From NCBI GenBank assembly GCA_963707875.1, contig CAVPRU010000003.1:124001-188000 (forward strand): DNA of 64,000 nucleotides, written 5' to 3'. Below are positions 26,325 through 34,543 of this stretch, in pieces. A program made the translations under genes and the position numbers. The notes beneath the pieces are model-generated. The model was not told where the DNA came from and did not search any database. It saw nothing but the letters and a program-made list of their open reading frames with translations. Source of the DNA: SZUA-320 sp963707875. Its GTDB lineage: Bacteria > Gemmatimonadota > Gemmatimonadetes > Gemmatimonadales > GWC2-71-9. Each line of letters opens with the position of its first letter. Position 1 is the first letter of the stretch.

Positions 26325-26888
26325 CTACGCCCGGGCGGCGAAAAAGTCCATCTGGGGCGGCTTGAGGGGGAGCCGCATGATCTCGAGCACCTCGTCCAGC
26401 CAGCCATCCCGATCGAGGGGATTGAGCCGGTGGGTGGTGATCCCGAGATCGGCCAGCAGGCCATCGATGGTGTGGTCGATCTGGCGCTGGAAATCCTCCC
26501 CGACGTCCCGGGTGCCATCGAAGGCGGGTAACTGGAGGACCGGCACCTTGAACAGCCCATCGTAGCTTCCCATCCAGGTGGTGACCAGCGCATCGTATTC
26601 CGGGCGACGGCCTACCCTGGCCACCAGATAGGCGTAGTTGTCGAGGGCCGAGCGGTCACAGATCACCACCTGATACTGGCTGGCGGCGGCGAGTTCGTGG
26701 GCGATCTGGCTGTGGAGGATCCAGGCCTGGGCTTCGATCGTGGTGTCGCGGTTGATCGGGAGCGGGCAGAGCCGGGCCACCTCCTTGACGAGGTCCACCG
26801 ACATATCCAGCCGCTTGAGCCGACCCGCCAGGTCGAAGCAGAGGGTGGTCTTCCCCACCCCATGGGATCCGATGAAGGCAATCTTCAT
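26325..26888 (-). CDS. P-loop ATPase/kinase (NadR/AAA_28-like)
   Basis: A 187-residue nucleotide-binding protein. Walker A G-S-H-G-V-G-K-T-T is at residues 7-15, a lid-like basic patch and VICDRSALDNYAYL (DRxxxD motif, about residue 80) follow, as in NadR C-terminal ribosylnicotinamide kinases and deoxynucleoside-kinase-like AAA_28 proteins. It therefore probably phosphorylates a small metabolite. Its ATG overlaps the stop of the second FAD oxidoreductase (ATGA), and 21 bases separate it from the Rieske gene. What it phosphorylates in this unit is unknown. Confidence 0.8.
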   Translation of the reverse strand: MKIAFIGSHGVGKTTLCFDLAGRLKRLDMSVDLVKEVARLCPLPINRDTTIEAQAWILHSQIAHELAAASQYQVVICDRSALDNYAYLVARVGRRPEYDALVTTWMGSYDGLFKVPVLQLPAFDGTRDVGEDFQRQIDHTIDGLLADLGITTHRLNPLDRDGWLDEVLEIMRLPLKPPQMDFFAARA

Positions 26889-28468
26889 GACCGGCCTCCC
26901 TTATCGCTCAACACCCGCTTCGCGGCCAGCCAGCCCGGGCCACCCAGTACTCCCGGCCCGGGGTGGGTTCCCGCTCCGGCCTGGTAGAGTCCGCCGATCG
27001 GCGTCCGGTGATCGCCACAGCCCGGGACCGGCCGCATGAAGAGAATCTGGTCGAGGGTCAACTCCCCATGGGTCGTGGCGCCCTCCGTCAGCCCGAAACG
27101 CACTTCGAGATCCCGGGGCGTCAGGGTCTCACGATGAAGCACGCGATCGGCAAACCCCGGCAGGACCTCGCCGATCAGTCGGGTGACGCGATCGGTCAGG
27201 GCGGCCCGCCGGGCATCATCCCACTCTCCGTCCCTCAGAGTATGCGGTGTCCACTGGACCTTCGCCACCATCACCTGCCGGCCGACTGGGGCCAGGCCGG
27301 GCCAGGTCAGCGAGGGGACATGCAGTTCGAGGTGGGGGTGGGCCGAGACTTCCCCGTACTTCGACGCGTCGTAGGCCCGTTCGAGCGCCACCGTCCCGGG
27401 GGTCAGACTGAGCGGACCCCGGAGGGCAGCCTCCGGCAGATCGGCCCGAGCCGGGAGCCCATCGAGCGCAAAGAGCAGGTACGACGCCGCGCCCCGGAAC
27501 TTGATGTTTCGCACTGCGAGCAGGAAGTCAGGGTCAAGCCAGACGGGATCGACCAGTTGAAGGAAGGTGCGCACCGGGTCGGTCGTCGTGAGCACGGTCG
27601 TCGCGGCCAGTTCCTCTCCGCCATCGAGCACCACACCGGTCACCACGTCATCCCGCACCACGATGCGGTGCACCGCTGCCCCAGTCCGAATCTCCACCCC
27701 GGCTGCGCGCGCGGCCTGTTCGGCCGCGATCAGAAAGCCATCCGGGCCTGACAGCCAGCCGCCCCGATTCCGCAATCCACCCGCCGGCGCCCCGATCAGG
27801 TGATGGAGCAGAACGAACGCGGTGCCGCCGGACCGCGGCCCCTGCCTGATGTCCTGCACACCCCCGGCAGTGATCCCGGCCAACAGCAGGTCCGACTCGA
27901 ACCAGTCACCGGCGAGCTCCTGTACCGCCATCGGCATGACACGCAGGAACTCGATCATGTCCTTGCGACCCAACCCGCGGAACTTGCGGGCCAGTCCGGC
28001 CAAGGGGAGCAGCTCGCCGAGTGAAGACGTGTCGATGTCTGGCGCCGGCAGCTGGTACACCTCACCGAGGAATCGGGCGAGCCGGTGGAGCTGCCCGATG
28101 AACTCGGGCCACCGGGTCGCGTCCCGTTCCGACAACCGACGGAGCGCGGCCCAGGCGCCCTTTGGATCGCAGGGCACCACCAGGGCCTCGGCGGGACCGG
28201 CCACGGCCAAGGCGTACTCCGGGGTGGCCCGGGCCAGGCCGGTGAGACCCAGGCCCTTGGCCACGGAATCAGGCAACCACCCCTGATCCGTACCAGGCAC
28301 CGGCGCGCGGAAGCCGGGAGCGAACTCGTGCATCCGTCCCTGGCCGCCCAGCACCTCGCCTCGCTCGAGCAACAGGACCTTGCGGCCCGCGCGACCCAGG
28401 GCCGCCGCGGCCACCAGCCCGTTGGCGCCGCCCCCGATCACGATCACGTCAGGGCCTCGGCCGGTCAC
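26885..28468 (-). CDS. FAD-dependent oxidoreductase, phytoene-dehydrogenase-like (second copy)
   Basis: A 527-residue flavoprotein of the phytoene desaturase/PYROXD2 superfamily. It opens with the dinucleotide fold VIVIGGGANGLVAAAALGRAGRKVLLLER and ends with the FAD-binding G-x-x-x-A-G-A-G-T-H-P-G-P-G-V. It is similar in plan to the neighbouring flavoprotein, so the pair looks like a duplication; the two keep the same N-terminal motif but differ in the middle. The GTG start overlaps the upstream stop (GTGA) and its own stop overlaps the P-loop gene. The reaction is unknown; family members dehydrogenate or isomerise hydrophobic or amine substrates. Confidence 0.82.
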   Translation of the reverse strand: MTGRGPDVIVIGGGANGLVAAAALGRAGRKVLLLERGEVLGGQGRMHEFAPGFRAPVPGTDQGWLPDSVAKGLGLTGLARATPEYALAVAGPAEALVVPCDPKGAWAALRRLSERDATRWPEFIGQLHRLARFLGEVYQLPAPDIDTSSLGELLPLAGLARKFRGLGRKDMIEFLRVMPMAVQELAGDWFESDLLLAGITAGGVQDIRQGPRSGGTAFVLLHHLIGAPAGGLRNRGGWLSGPDGFLIAAEQAARAAGVEIRTGAAVHRIVVRDDVVTGVVLDGGEELAATTVLTTTDPVRTFLQLVDPVWLDPDFLLAVRNIKFRGAASYLLFALDGLPARADLPEAALRGPLSLTPGTVALERAYDASKYGEVSAHPHLELHVPSLTWPGLAPVGRQVMVAKVQWTPHTLRDGEWDDARRAALTDRVTRLIGEVLPGFADRVLHRETLTPRDLEVRFGLTEGATTHGELTLDQILFMRPVPGCGDHRTPIGGLYQAGAGTHPGPGVLGGPGWLAAKRVLSDKGGRS

Positions 28469-30048
28469 ACGGCCCCCTTGCCAAGCATCGCGAGGGCGGC
28501 CAGCCGACCGGAGGCACCCATGATCCCACCGCCGGGGTGGGTGCCGGCGCCGCATTGCCAGTACCCTTCGATCGGGGTCCGGTACTTGGCCCACTGTGGC
28601 AGGGGCCGGAGAAAGAACAGCTGGTGCAGGGCAAGTTCTCCCTGGAAGATGTTCCCCTCGGTCAGTCCGGTGATCCGCTCCATGTCGAGCGGGGTCAGGA
28701 CCTGCCGGTGGAGGATCCGCTCCTTGAGGTTCGGAGCATAGCGCGCCAGGGTGTTGACCACCGCATCACCAAACGCCTCGCGCCTGGCGTCGGTCCAGCC
28801 GCCGTTCAGCGCATAGGGGGCGTACTGGACGAAGATGCTCATCACATGCTTGCCCGGCGGGGCCATCGTGGGATCGATCATCGAGGGGATGATGACGTCC
28901 ATGTACGGATTCCGGGAGAACTCGCCGTATTTGGCGTCGTCGTAGGCTCGCTCGAGGTAATCGAGGCTCGGGCTGATCGAGATGGCGCCCCGGAGGTGGG
29001 GGCCCAGGCCGGGCAGACAGGTCAGATCGGGAAGGCCATCGAGGGCCAGGTTCACCTTGCCCGAGGAACCGCGGAACTTGAACTTCCGGATCGCCTCGGT
29101 CAGTTCACCGGGCAGTTCCTTCTCCTCGACCAGTTGCAGGAAGGTCCGCCTCGGATCGAGCCCGGAGACCACCACCGGCGCCTGGATCTCTTCGCCACTC
29201 TCCAGCGCCACCCCGGTCACCTTGCCGTGCTTGACCAGGACCCGTTCGACGCCGGCGCTGGTGCGGATGGTGGTGCCGAACGACTGCGCCGACCGGGCGA
29301 TCGTCTCGCTGATGGCCCCGGTGCCGCCCTTCTGGAAGCCCCAGGCGCGGAACGCCCCGTCGATATCGCCCATGTAGTGGTGCAGCAGCACATAGGCCGA
29401 ACCGGGTGAGCGGGGTCCGAGGAAGGTGCCGATGATCCCGCTCGCGGACTTGGTGGCCTTGAGGGGATCGAACTCGAACCACTCGTCCAGATAGTCGGCG
29501 CTGCTCATCGTCATGAGCTTGTAGAGCGCGTGCACCTGCTCCGCGCCCAGCTGCCGGAAGTGCTTGCCTAGCTGCAGCAGGCCCTTGAGGTCGGAGGGGG
29601 CGAGCGAGGCGGGGTCAGGTGGGATCATCCCCAGAATCGGCCGGACCGCCATCGCCATGTGCTGCATCAGCCGCCCGAAGCCGACTGCGGCTTCCGCGTC
29701 CCGCGGTGAATGGCGGGACAGCTCGCGGCGGGTCTCATCGGGATCGGCCCAGCTGCCGAGGTAGTCGCCGTTGTCCAGCGGGGTGACGGTGCTCTCGAGG
29801 GGGAGAATCTGCAGCCCGTGGCGGGGCAGCTCCAGGTCACGGATGATCTCCGGCCGGAGCAGGCTCACCACGTAACTGAAGACGGAGAACTTGAATCCGG
29901 GAAAGATCTCCTCGGTGACCGCGGCTCCCCCCACCATGGGGCGGCGCTCCAGCACGAGGACCTGCTTGCCGGCCCGAGCCAGGTAGGCGGCGGTGACCAG
30001 CCCGTTATGGCCGCCACCGATGATGATCGCGTCGTACCGGCGGCTCAT
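28465..30048 (-). CDS. FAD-dependent oxidoreductase, phytoene-dehydrogenase-like (first copy)
   Basis: A 527-residue flavoprotein of the same superfamily as the following gene: IIIGGGHNGLVTAAYLARAGKQVLVLERR at the start and YWQCGAGTHPGGGIMG near the end bind FAD. Internal motifs QFFFLRPLPQWAKYRTPIEGYWQ are mirrored in the neighbour as QILFMRPVPG...RTPIGGLYQ. Upstream open-frame extension was rejected because the ATG overlaps the GcvT-like stop (ATGA). The neighbouring copy, a folate protein and a Rieske oxygenase suggest an oxidative pathway that yields one-carbon units, but no substrate can be read. Confidence 0.82.
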   Translation of the reverse strand: MSRRYDAIIIGGGHNGLVTAAYLARAGKQVLVLERRPMVGGAAVTEEIFPGFKFSVFSYVVSLLRPEIIRDLELPRHGLQILPLESTVTPLDNGDYLGSWADPDETRRELSRHSPRDAEAAVGFGRLMQHMAMAVRPILGMIPPDPASLAPSDLKGLLQLGKHFRQLGAEQVHALYKLMTMSSADYLDEWFEFDPLKATKSASGIIGTFLGPRSPGSAYVLLHHYMGDIDGAFRAWGFQKGGTGAISETIARSAQSFGTTIRTSAGVERVLVKHGKVTGVALESGEEIQAPVVVSGLDPRRTFLQLVEEKELPGELTEAIRKFKFRGSSGKVNLALDGLPDLTCLPGLGPHLRGAISISPSLDYLERAYDDAKYGEFSRNPYMDVIIPSMIDPTMAPPGKHVMSIFVQYAPYALNGGWTDARREAFGDAVVNTLARYAPNLKERILHRQVLTPLDMERITGLTEGNIFQGELALHQLFFLRPLPQWAKYRTPIEGYWQCGAGTHPGGGIMGASGRLAALAMLGKGAV

Positions 30049-31232
30049 GCCCGTTTCCGTTTCGGGTCGAAGAACGGCAGCCTGGTGACCACCGCCTCGG
30101 CCTGGCGCCGCTGGTGCTCCACGGTCACTTCCATCCGGACCCTGGTACCTTCGCCGGCAAATGGGCGGCGCAGGTGGGCGAGGGCGATGTACTGCTTGAG
30201 GAGGGGCGACCAGCAACCACTCGAGGCGTACCCGGCCTGCTTGCCGTTGGCGTAGACCGGGGTACTGGCGCGCCAGGCGACGGTCGGCAGGTGGGGCGGC
30301 AGCCGATGGGCGGCGTAGATCGCTTCGAGCGAGGGCCAGTCCACGGCCAATCCCACCAGACTCCAGGCCGGGCCAAGGACCCGTTCGGCTTCGAGGGCTC
30401 GACGGCCGTTGTAGGGGCCCTTGTCCCTCGCCACCGTCCAGCCGAGCCCGAGTTCGAATGGGGTGGACTTCTGGTCTTCGATCAGGGCCCGGTGGCTGGG
30501 GTGATAGTCCACATCCAGCATCACGAGTCCAGCTTCGATCCGGGCGATGTCGAGCGCCCAGATCCCCGCCGGGGTGATCCCGAACCCCTTCCCGTCCGCC
30601 ATCAGGGCGTCCCACACCGCCACGGCCTGGTCGGCGGGCACCCAGATTTCGTAGCCCAGATCCCCGGTGTACCCGGTCCGCGACACCGTGACCGGCACCC
30701 GGGCGATCGTGGTGTGGAGCAGCCGGAAGTACTTGAGCGCATCCCAGTCGGCGTCACTCAACCGGGCGAGGATCTGGCGCGCCAGTGGACCCTGCAACGC
30801 CAGGGCAGCGGTGGTCTCGGAGACGTCCTGGATCGTCACGTCGAGCCCGACTGCGTTCAGCGTCAGCCAGCGCAGGTTCGGCTCGGCGGCGGTCAACCGC
30901 CAGGTCGCCTCATCGAGCCGGCTCACCGTGCCGTCGTCCACCACCTTGCCCGCGGCGTCGCACCAGGTGGTGTAGTAGACCTGGCCGACCTGACAGCTGG
31001 TCATGTCCCGGGTGACCATCCGGTCAAGCAACCGGACCGCATCGGGACCGGTGAGCAGGTACTTGTGGAGGGGCGAGACATCGAACACGGCGGCGGCGTT
31101 CCGGACCGCGGCGTATTCGCGATCGGGGTGAGGATCGTACGAACTGGCCACCTGATAGCCGGCCCACCGGCGCCAGGTCTGGGCTCGGATCAGGGGGGCG
31201 GTCCGGGAGTGGAACGGGGTGGTCTTCAGCAT
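30045..31232 (-). CDS. GcvT-like folate-binding aminomethyltransferase
   Basis: A 395-residue protein of the glycine-cleavage T / dimethylglycine dehydrogenase family. The T-protein pattern is visible: AVFDVSPLHKYLLTGPDA, DMTSCQVGQVYYTTWCDAAGKVVDD (with the aspartate that in GcvT acts near the folate), and VSRTGYTGDLGYEIWV. No H-, P- or L-protein gene is near, so it is unlikely to be the glycine-cleavage T-protein; relatives include DMSP demethylase and sarcosine/dimethylglycine oxidase folate domains. It is the first gene of the five-gene unit and would move a methyl or methylene group to tetrahydrofolate. Confidence 0.82.
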   Translation of the reverse strand: MLKTTPFHSRTAPLIRAQTWRRWAGYQVASSYDPHPDREYAAVRNAAAVFDVSPLHKYLLTGPDAVRLLDRMVTRDMTSCQVGQVYYTTWCDAAGKVVDDGTVSRLDEATWRLTAAEPNLRWLTLNAVGLDVTIQDVSETTAALALQGPLARQILARLSDADWDALKYFRLLHTTIARVPVTVSRTGYTGDLGYEIWVPADQAVAVWDALMADGKGFGITPAGIWALDIARIEAGLVMLDVDYHPSHRALIEDQKSTPFELGLGWTVARDKGPYNGRRALEAERVLGPAWSLVGLAVDWPSLEAIYAAHRLPPHLPTVAWRASTPVYANGKQAGYASSGCWSPLLKQYIALAHLRRPFAGEGTRVRMEVTVEHQRRQAEAVVTRLPFFDPKRKRA

Positions 31233-31286
31233 GAGTGCCGGGAATCTAACCGTCGAAAACGATCCCGGCGCAACCCCTGCCGGGGC

Positions 31287-32219
31287 TCAGGAACCCGCGG
31301 CGTTCGCGGCCCGCCAGTTCCGACGGAGCCCGGCGAGACCGGGCCGGGCCAGCGGGGAATCGGCAAACCGGAGAGTGAATTCCAGGTCATCAATCCGCTC
31401 GAAGTACTCCGGGTCTTCCCGGTCGGGATCCGGCCTGGGGGCGTACTCCGGATGAGAGCCCGGTCTGGCAAACCGGACATTCCAGGGACAGACCTCGTTG
31501 CAGATATCGCAGCCGAACGCCCACCCCTGAAGCTGCGGGAGCACGGCCTCGGGGATCGGCCCCTTCTGTTCGATGGTCAGGTACGAGATGCACCTCGTGG
31601 CGTCGAGCACCCGAGGCTCCACGAAGGCTCCGGTCGGGCAGGCATCCAGGCAGGCAGTGCAGCTGCCGCAGTGGTCGGTGGCAAAGGGCCGATCCGGTTC
31701 CAGCGCCAGATCGGTCAGGATGGTCCCGATGAAGAAGTACGACCCCGCGCGCGGCTGGATCAGCATGGTGTTCTTCCCGATCCAGCCGAGCCCGGCCCGG
31801 ACGGCCAGCTCCCGCTCGGGGACCGGCCCCGCGTCGACGTAGGGTCGTGCCACGCGGGCGCCACGGTCGGTGAGCCACCCGGCCAGCCGCTCGAGCCGAG
31901 CTTTCATGGTCTCGTGATAGTCCGCACCACCGGCGTACCGGGCGATCTTGAGTCCCGGGCCTGATTCGATCGAGTCAGGGGTGAGATAGTTCTCCAGCAC
32001 CACCACCGCGATCTTCGCCTCCGGGACGATCTCTCCCGGTATTTTCCGCTTCCGGGCCTGGCGGTGGAGATAGCGCATGTCGCCGCCGTACCCTGCTCCG
32101 AGCCACCGGTCCAGGGCCTCACCCCACCGGCTGGGTTCGAGGGACGCGATGCCACAGGCCTCGAACCCGATCTCCCGCGCCGCCGCCCGGACCTCCTCGC
32201 GGCTCGGCGGGCCGATCAC
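31287..32219 (-). CDS. queG: Epoxyqueuosine reductase
   Basis: Cobalamin- and iron-sulphur-dependent enzyme of the last step of queuosine tRNA modification. The 310-residue protein has the N-terminal B12-binding half (VYVDAGPVPERELAVRAGLGWIGKNT) and two [4Fe-4S] ferredoxin motifs, CGSCTACLDACPTGAF and CDICNEVCPWN. Start GTG overlaps the NADH-dehydrogenase stop (GTGA), which is preferred to an ATG 30 bases upstream inside that gene. Cobalamin use links it to metH in cofactor need. Confidence 0.95.
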   Translation of the reverse strand: MIGPPSREEVRAAAREIGFEACGIASLEPSRWGEALDRWLGAGYGGDMRYLHRQARKRKIPGEIVPEAKIAVVVLENYLTPDSIESGPGLKIARYAGGADYHETMKARLERLAGWLTDRGARVARPYVDAGPVPERELAVRAGLGWIGKNTMLIQPRAGSYFFIGTILTDLALEPDRPFATDHCGSCTACLDACPTGAFVEPRVLDATRCISYLTIEQKGPIPEAVLPQLQGWAFGCDICNEVCPWNVRFARPGSHPEYAPRPDPDREDPEYFERIDDLEFTLRFADSPLARPGLAGLRRNWRAANAAGS

Positions 32220-33490
32220 CCGCCCCCCGTTGGCGCTTCGGGATGCCACGGGTGGGTGATGAGCCTGGCACCGCGCTCAAAGGTCAGATACGACCAGGCC
32301 CACTGGAAGAGCACCAGCACCCGGTTGGCAAATCCGATCAGATAGGCGATGTGGACGAAGATCCAGGTGAACCAGGCCGGGAAGCCCGCCAGCCGGATCC
32401 TGCCGAAGTCGGCGACGGCCTGGCCTCGGCCAATCACGGCCAGTTCCCCCTTGTTGACGTACCGGAAGGGCCGCCGGGGCCGGCCCGCCAGTTCATCCCG
32501 GAGCAGCCGGCCCAGGAAGAGGCCCTGCTGGATCGCGACCGGGGCGACTCCGGGCAGACCGCCTTCCCATCGGGGGTCGGCAAAGGCGGCAGCGTCCCCC
32601 AGCACGAAGGCATTGGGGTGTCCAGGCAGCGAGCAGTCGGACCCGACGACAGCCCGGCCGCGCGAATCGAGTGGAACCCCCAGCGACTTCAGCAGAGGAT
32701 TGGTAACGTTGCCGGCTGCCCAGATCACCGTATCGGTGGGGATGCTCCAGTCACCGGCTTCCACCAGTCCCGGCGCCATCCGGGTCACCATCGTATCGGT
32801 CCGGACCTCCACGCCGAGCCGGTGGAGGATCTCCTTTGATTTCTCGCTCAGGCTCTCCGGGTAGGAGGGCAACAGCCTCGGGCCCCCTTCGAGCAACACG
32901 ACGGTGGCATCGCGCGGGTCGATCCGGCGGAAGTCGCGGCGGAGGGCGTACCGCTTGAGCTCGGCGAGTGCGCCCGCCACCTCGACCCCCGTCGGGCCAC
33001 CCCCGATCACCACAAAGGAGAGGTGCCGCTGCCGCTCCTCGGCGGTGGGGGCCCGTTCGGCCCGTTCGAAGGCCAGCAGAATCCGCCGCCGGACCTCCAC
33101 CGCGTCCTCCAGGGTCTTGAGCCCCGGGGCCAGGTCTTCCCATTCCGGATGGCGGAAGTAGCAGTGGCGAGATCCCGGGGCAAGGATCAGGTAGTCCCAG
33201 GCGATGACCTCGGCATCGGTCAGATGGATGGCGCGACCGGCCAGATCCACCGCATCCACCTCACCCAGCAGCACCTCGACGTTCTTCCAGCGCCGGAGCA
33301 CCGAGCGAATCGGCTTGGAGATGTCGGCGGGGTTCAGGGCCGCGCTGGCGACCTGATAGAGCAGTGGCTGGAAGACGTGATGATTGGCCCGGTCAATCAG
33401 AGTGACATCCACCGGCAGGCGACCCAATCGCTTGGCGACAGTGAGCCCCGCAAAGCCGCCACCGACGATGACGACGCGGGGCCGGCTCAC
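32216..33490 (-). CDS. ndh: Type II NADH dehydrogenase
   Basis: A 424-residue single-subunit membrane-associated flavoprotein passing electrons from NADH to quinone without proton pumping. Two dinucleotide-binding motifs are clear: VVIVGGGFAGLTVAKRL near the start and FVVIGGGPTGVEVAGAL in the middle; ANAFVLGDAAAF is the C-terminal FAD-binding region, and the last 60 residues have the amphipathic helices that attach NDH-2 to the membrane. GTG start overlaps the preceding short gene (GTGA); the 48-codon extension in frame is not supported. Confidence 0.92.
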   Translation of the reverse strand: MSRPRVVIVGGGFAGLTVAKRLGRLPVDVTLIDRANHHVFQPLLYQVASAALNPADISKPIRSVLRRWKNVEVLLGEVDAVDLAGRAIHLTDAEVIAWDYLILAPGSRHCYFRHPEWEDLAPGLKTLEDAVEVRRRILLAFERAERAPTAEERQRHLSFVVIGGGPTGVEVAGALAELKRYALRRDFRRIDPRDATVVLLEGGPRLLPSYPESLSEKSKEILHRLGVEVRTDTMVTRMAPGLVEAGDWSIPTDTVIWAAGNVTNPLLKSLGVPLDSRGRAVVGSDCSLPGHPNAFVLGDAAAFADPRWEGGLPGVAPVAIQQGLFLGRLLRDELAGRPRRPFRYVNKGELAVIGRGQAVADFGRIRLAGFPAWFTWIFVHIAYLIGFANRVLVLFQWAWSYLTFERGARLITHPWHPEAPTGGG

Positions 33491-33723
33491 AGCTGCATCG
33501 TCTGGCGACGCCAGCGGGCGAACCCGATCACGTCCCGGACCGGAGGAACTGCGTTCTCGTCGGCGTAGGCGGTGTACATCCGCCAGCGGAGGTAACGGCG
33601 GTCCGGCAGGGGCAGGAACGGCGGCCGACGCCACCAGTCACGGCGGCGGAACGCCCAGCCGGTCCGGAGCAGATCCACCGCCAGCCGGGGATTGACCAGG
33701 GCCCGGAGGGCAACGGCGAACAT
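33487..33723 (-). CDS. Short conserved-looking protein before ndh
   Basis: A 78-residue basic protein with an arginine- and tryptophan-rich middle (WAFRRRDWWRRPPFLPLPDRRYLRWRMYTAY), no signal peptide and no recognised domain. Its coupling to ndh through GTGA argues it is a real gene and translated. An upstream in-frame extension reaches further, but the predicted transcription start lies after it. It is the first gene of the eight-gene minus-strand run. Confidence 0.6.
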   Translation of the reverse strand: MFAVALRALVNPRLAVDLLRTGWAFRRRDWWRRPPFLPLPDRRYLRWRMYTAYADENAVPPVRDVIGFARWRRQTMQL

Positions 33724-33801
33724 CACCCCGGACCAGGTCCGGCCGGACGAAGCAACGGGTGCTGGTGAGTGCAAGTGGGAGTCTCCGGTCAGGCCGGAAG
33801 G

Positions 33802-33807
33802 AATATA
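33802..33807 (-). promoter_or_regulatory. Putative -10 element TATATT of ndh run
   Basis: On the minus strand TATATTCC is about 78 bases before the short gene and is the only AT-rich patch in that gap, matching the TAnnTT pattern. It may serve the whole run down to the Rieske gene. Confidence 0.4.
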
Positions 33808-33844
33808 GCCCCCCGATCCAGCCTGCCCGGGCTGATCCTCAGGG

Positions 33845-34543
33845 TCACGGAAGGACCCGGATCCGGATCGAGCGGTAGGCCACCCAGTCGCCGTGGTCCT
33901 GCAGCCCGATGTATCCCTCCCCCGCCTGACCATACTCCTTCCACTGGGCGAACTTGCTCCCGGCGACCAGTGCCTTCCAATCGTCGCTCTGGAGCTGGTA
34001 GCGGACGATCAATCGGCCGTTGAGCCAGTGCTCGACCTGATGGCCCTGCACCACGATCCTGATCGCGTTCCACTCGCCGGCGGGCCGGACCACACCCCGG
34101 GGCGCGGGGTGAAGGCCGTAGTTGCTCCCCGCCGAGGTGAGTGGCGACTGCCCGTCGGCATGGAGAGCGTCATCGAGCACCTGCATCTCGGGGGCGCTGA
34201 AGTAGATCGCCGACGGGCCCTCGACTGCGCGGTAGAAGATGCCGCTGTTGCCGCCGGGGCCGATCTTCCATTCCAAGGCCAGCTCGAAGTCCCGGTATTG
34301 CTCGGTGGTGACGATGTCCCCACCCGCGGCCGCCCGGGTCAGGGCCCCGTCCACCACTTGCCATCCGGTGACCGCGTTCTTCATGTACCCCCGCCACCCG
34401 ACGGTGGTCTGGCCATCGAAGAGGAGCTTCCATCCTGCCGCGCTTTCGGCATCGGTCAGGGTATTGGCCATGCTCTGGCTCTGGGCGGCTCCGACCGTCA
34501 GCAGGCTCAGCAGGGAGACGACGAGAAGGGAACGGCGGATCAT
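33845..34543 (-). CDS. DUF1080 (3-keto-disaccharide hydrolase-like) protein
   Basis: A 232-residue exported concanavalin/lectin-like beta-sandwich. Signal peptide to about residue 22. DUF1080 landmarks are WKLLFDGQTTVGWRGY, FELALEWKIGPGGNSGIFYRAVEG, APEMQVLDDALHADGQ and GYIGLQDHGDWVAYRSIRIR. Recently such proteins were linked to hydrolysis of 3-keto-glycosides; some bind sugars only. It is coupled by ATGA to the preceding amidohydrolase. Likely extracytoplasmic sugar or glycoside processing. Confidence 0.88.
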   Translation of the reverse strand: MIRRSLLVVSLLSLLTVGAAQSQSMANTLTDAESAAGWKLLFDGQTTVGWRGYMKNAVTGWQVVDGALTRAAAGGDIVTTEQYRDFELALEWKIGPGGNSGIFYRAVEGPSAIYFSAPEMQVLDDALHADGQSPLTSAGSNYGLHPAPRGVVRPAGEWNAIRIVVQGHQVEHWLNGRLIVRYQLQSDDWKALVAGSKFAQWKEYGQAGEGYIGLQDHGDWVAYRSIRIRVLP

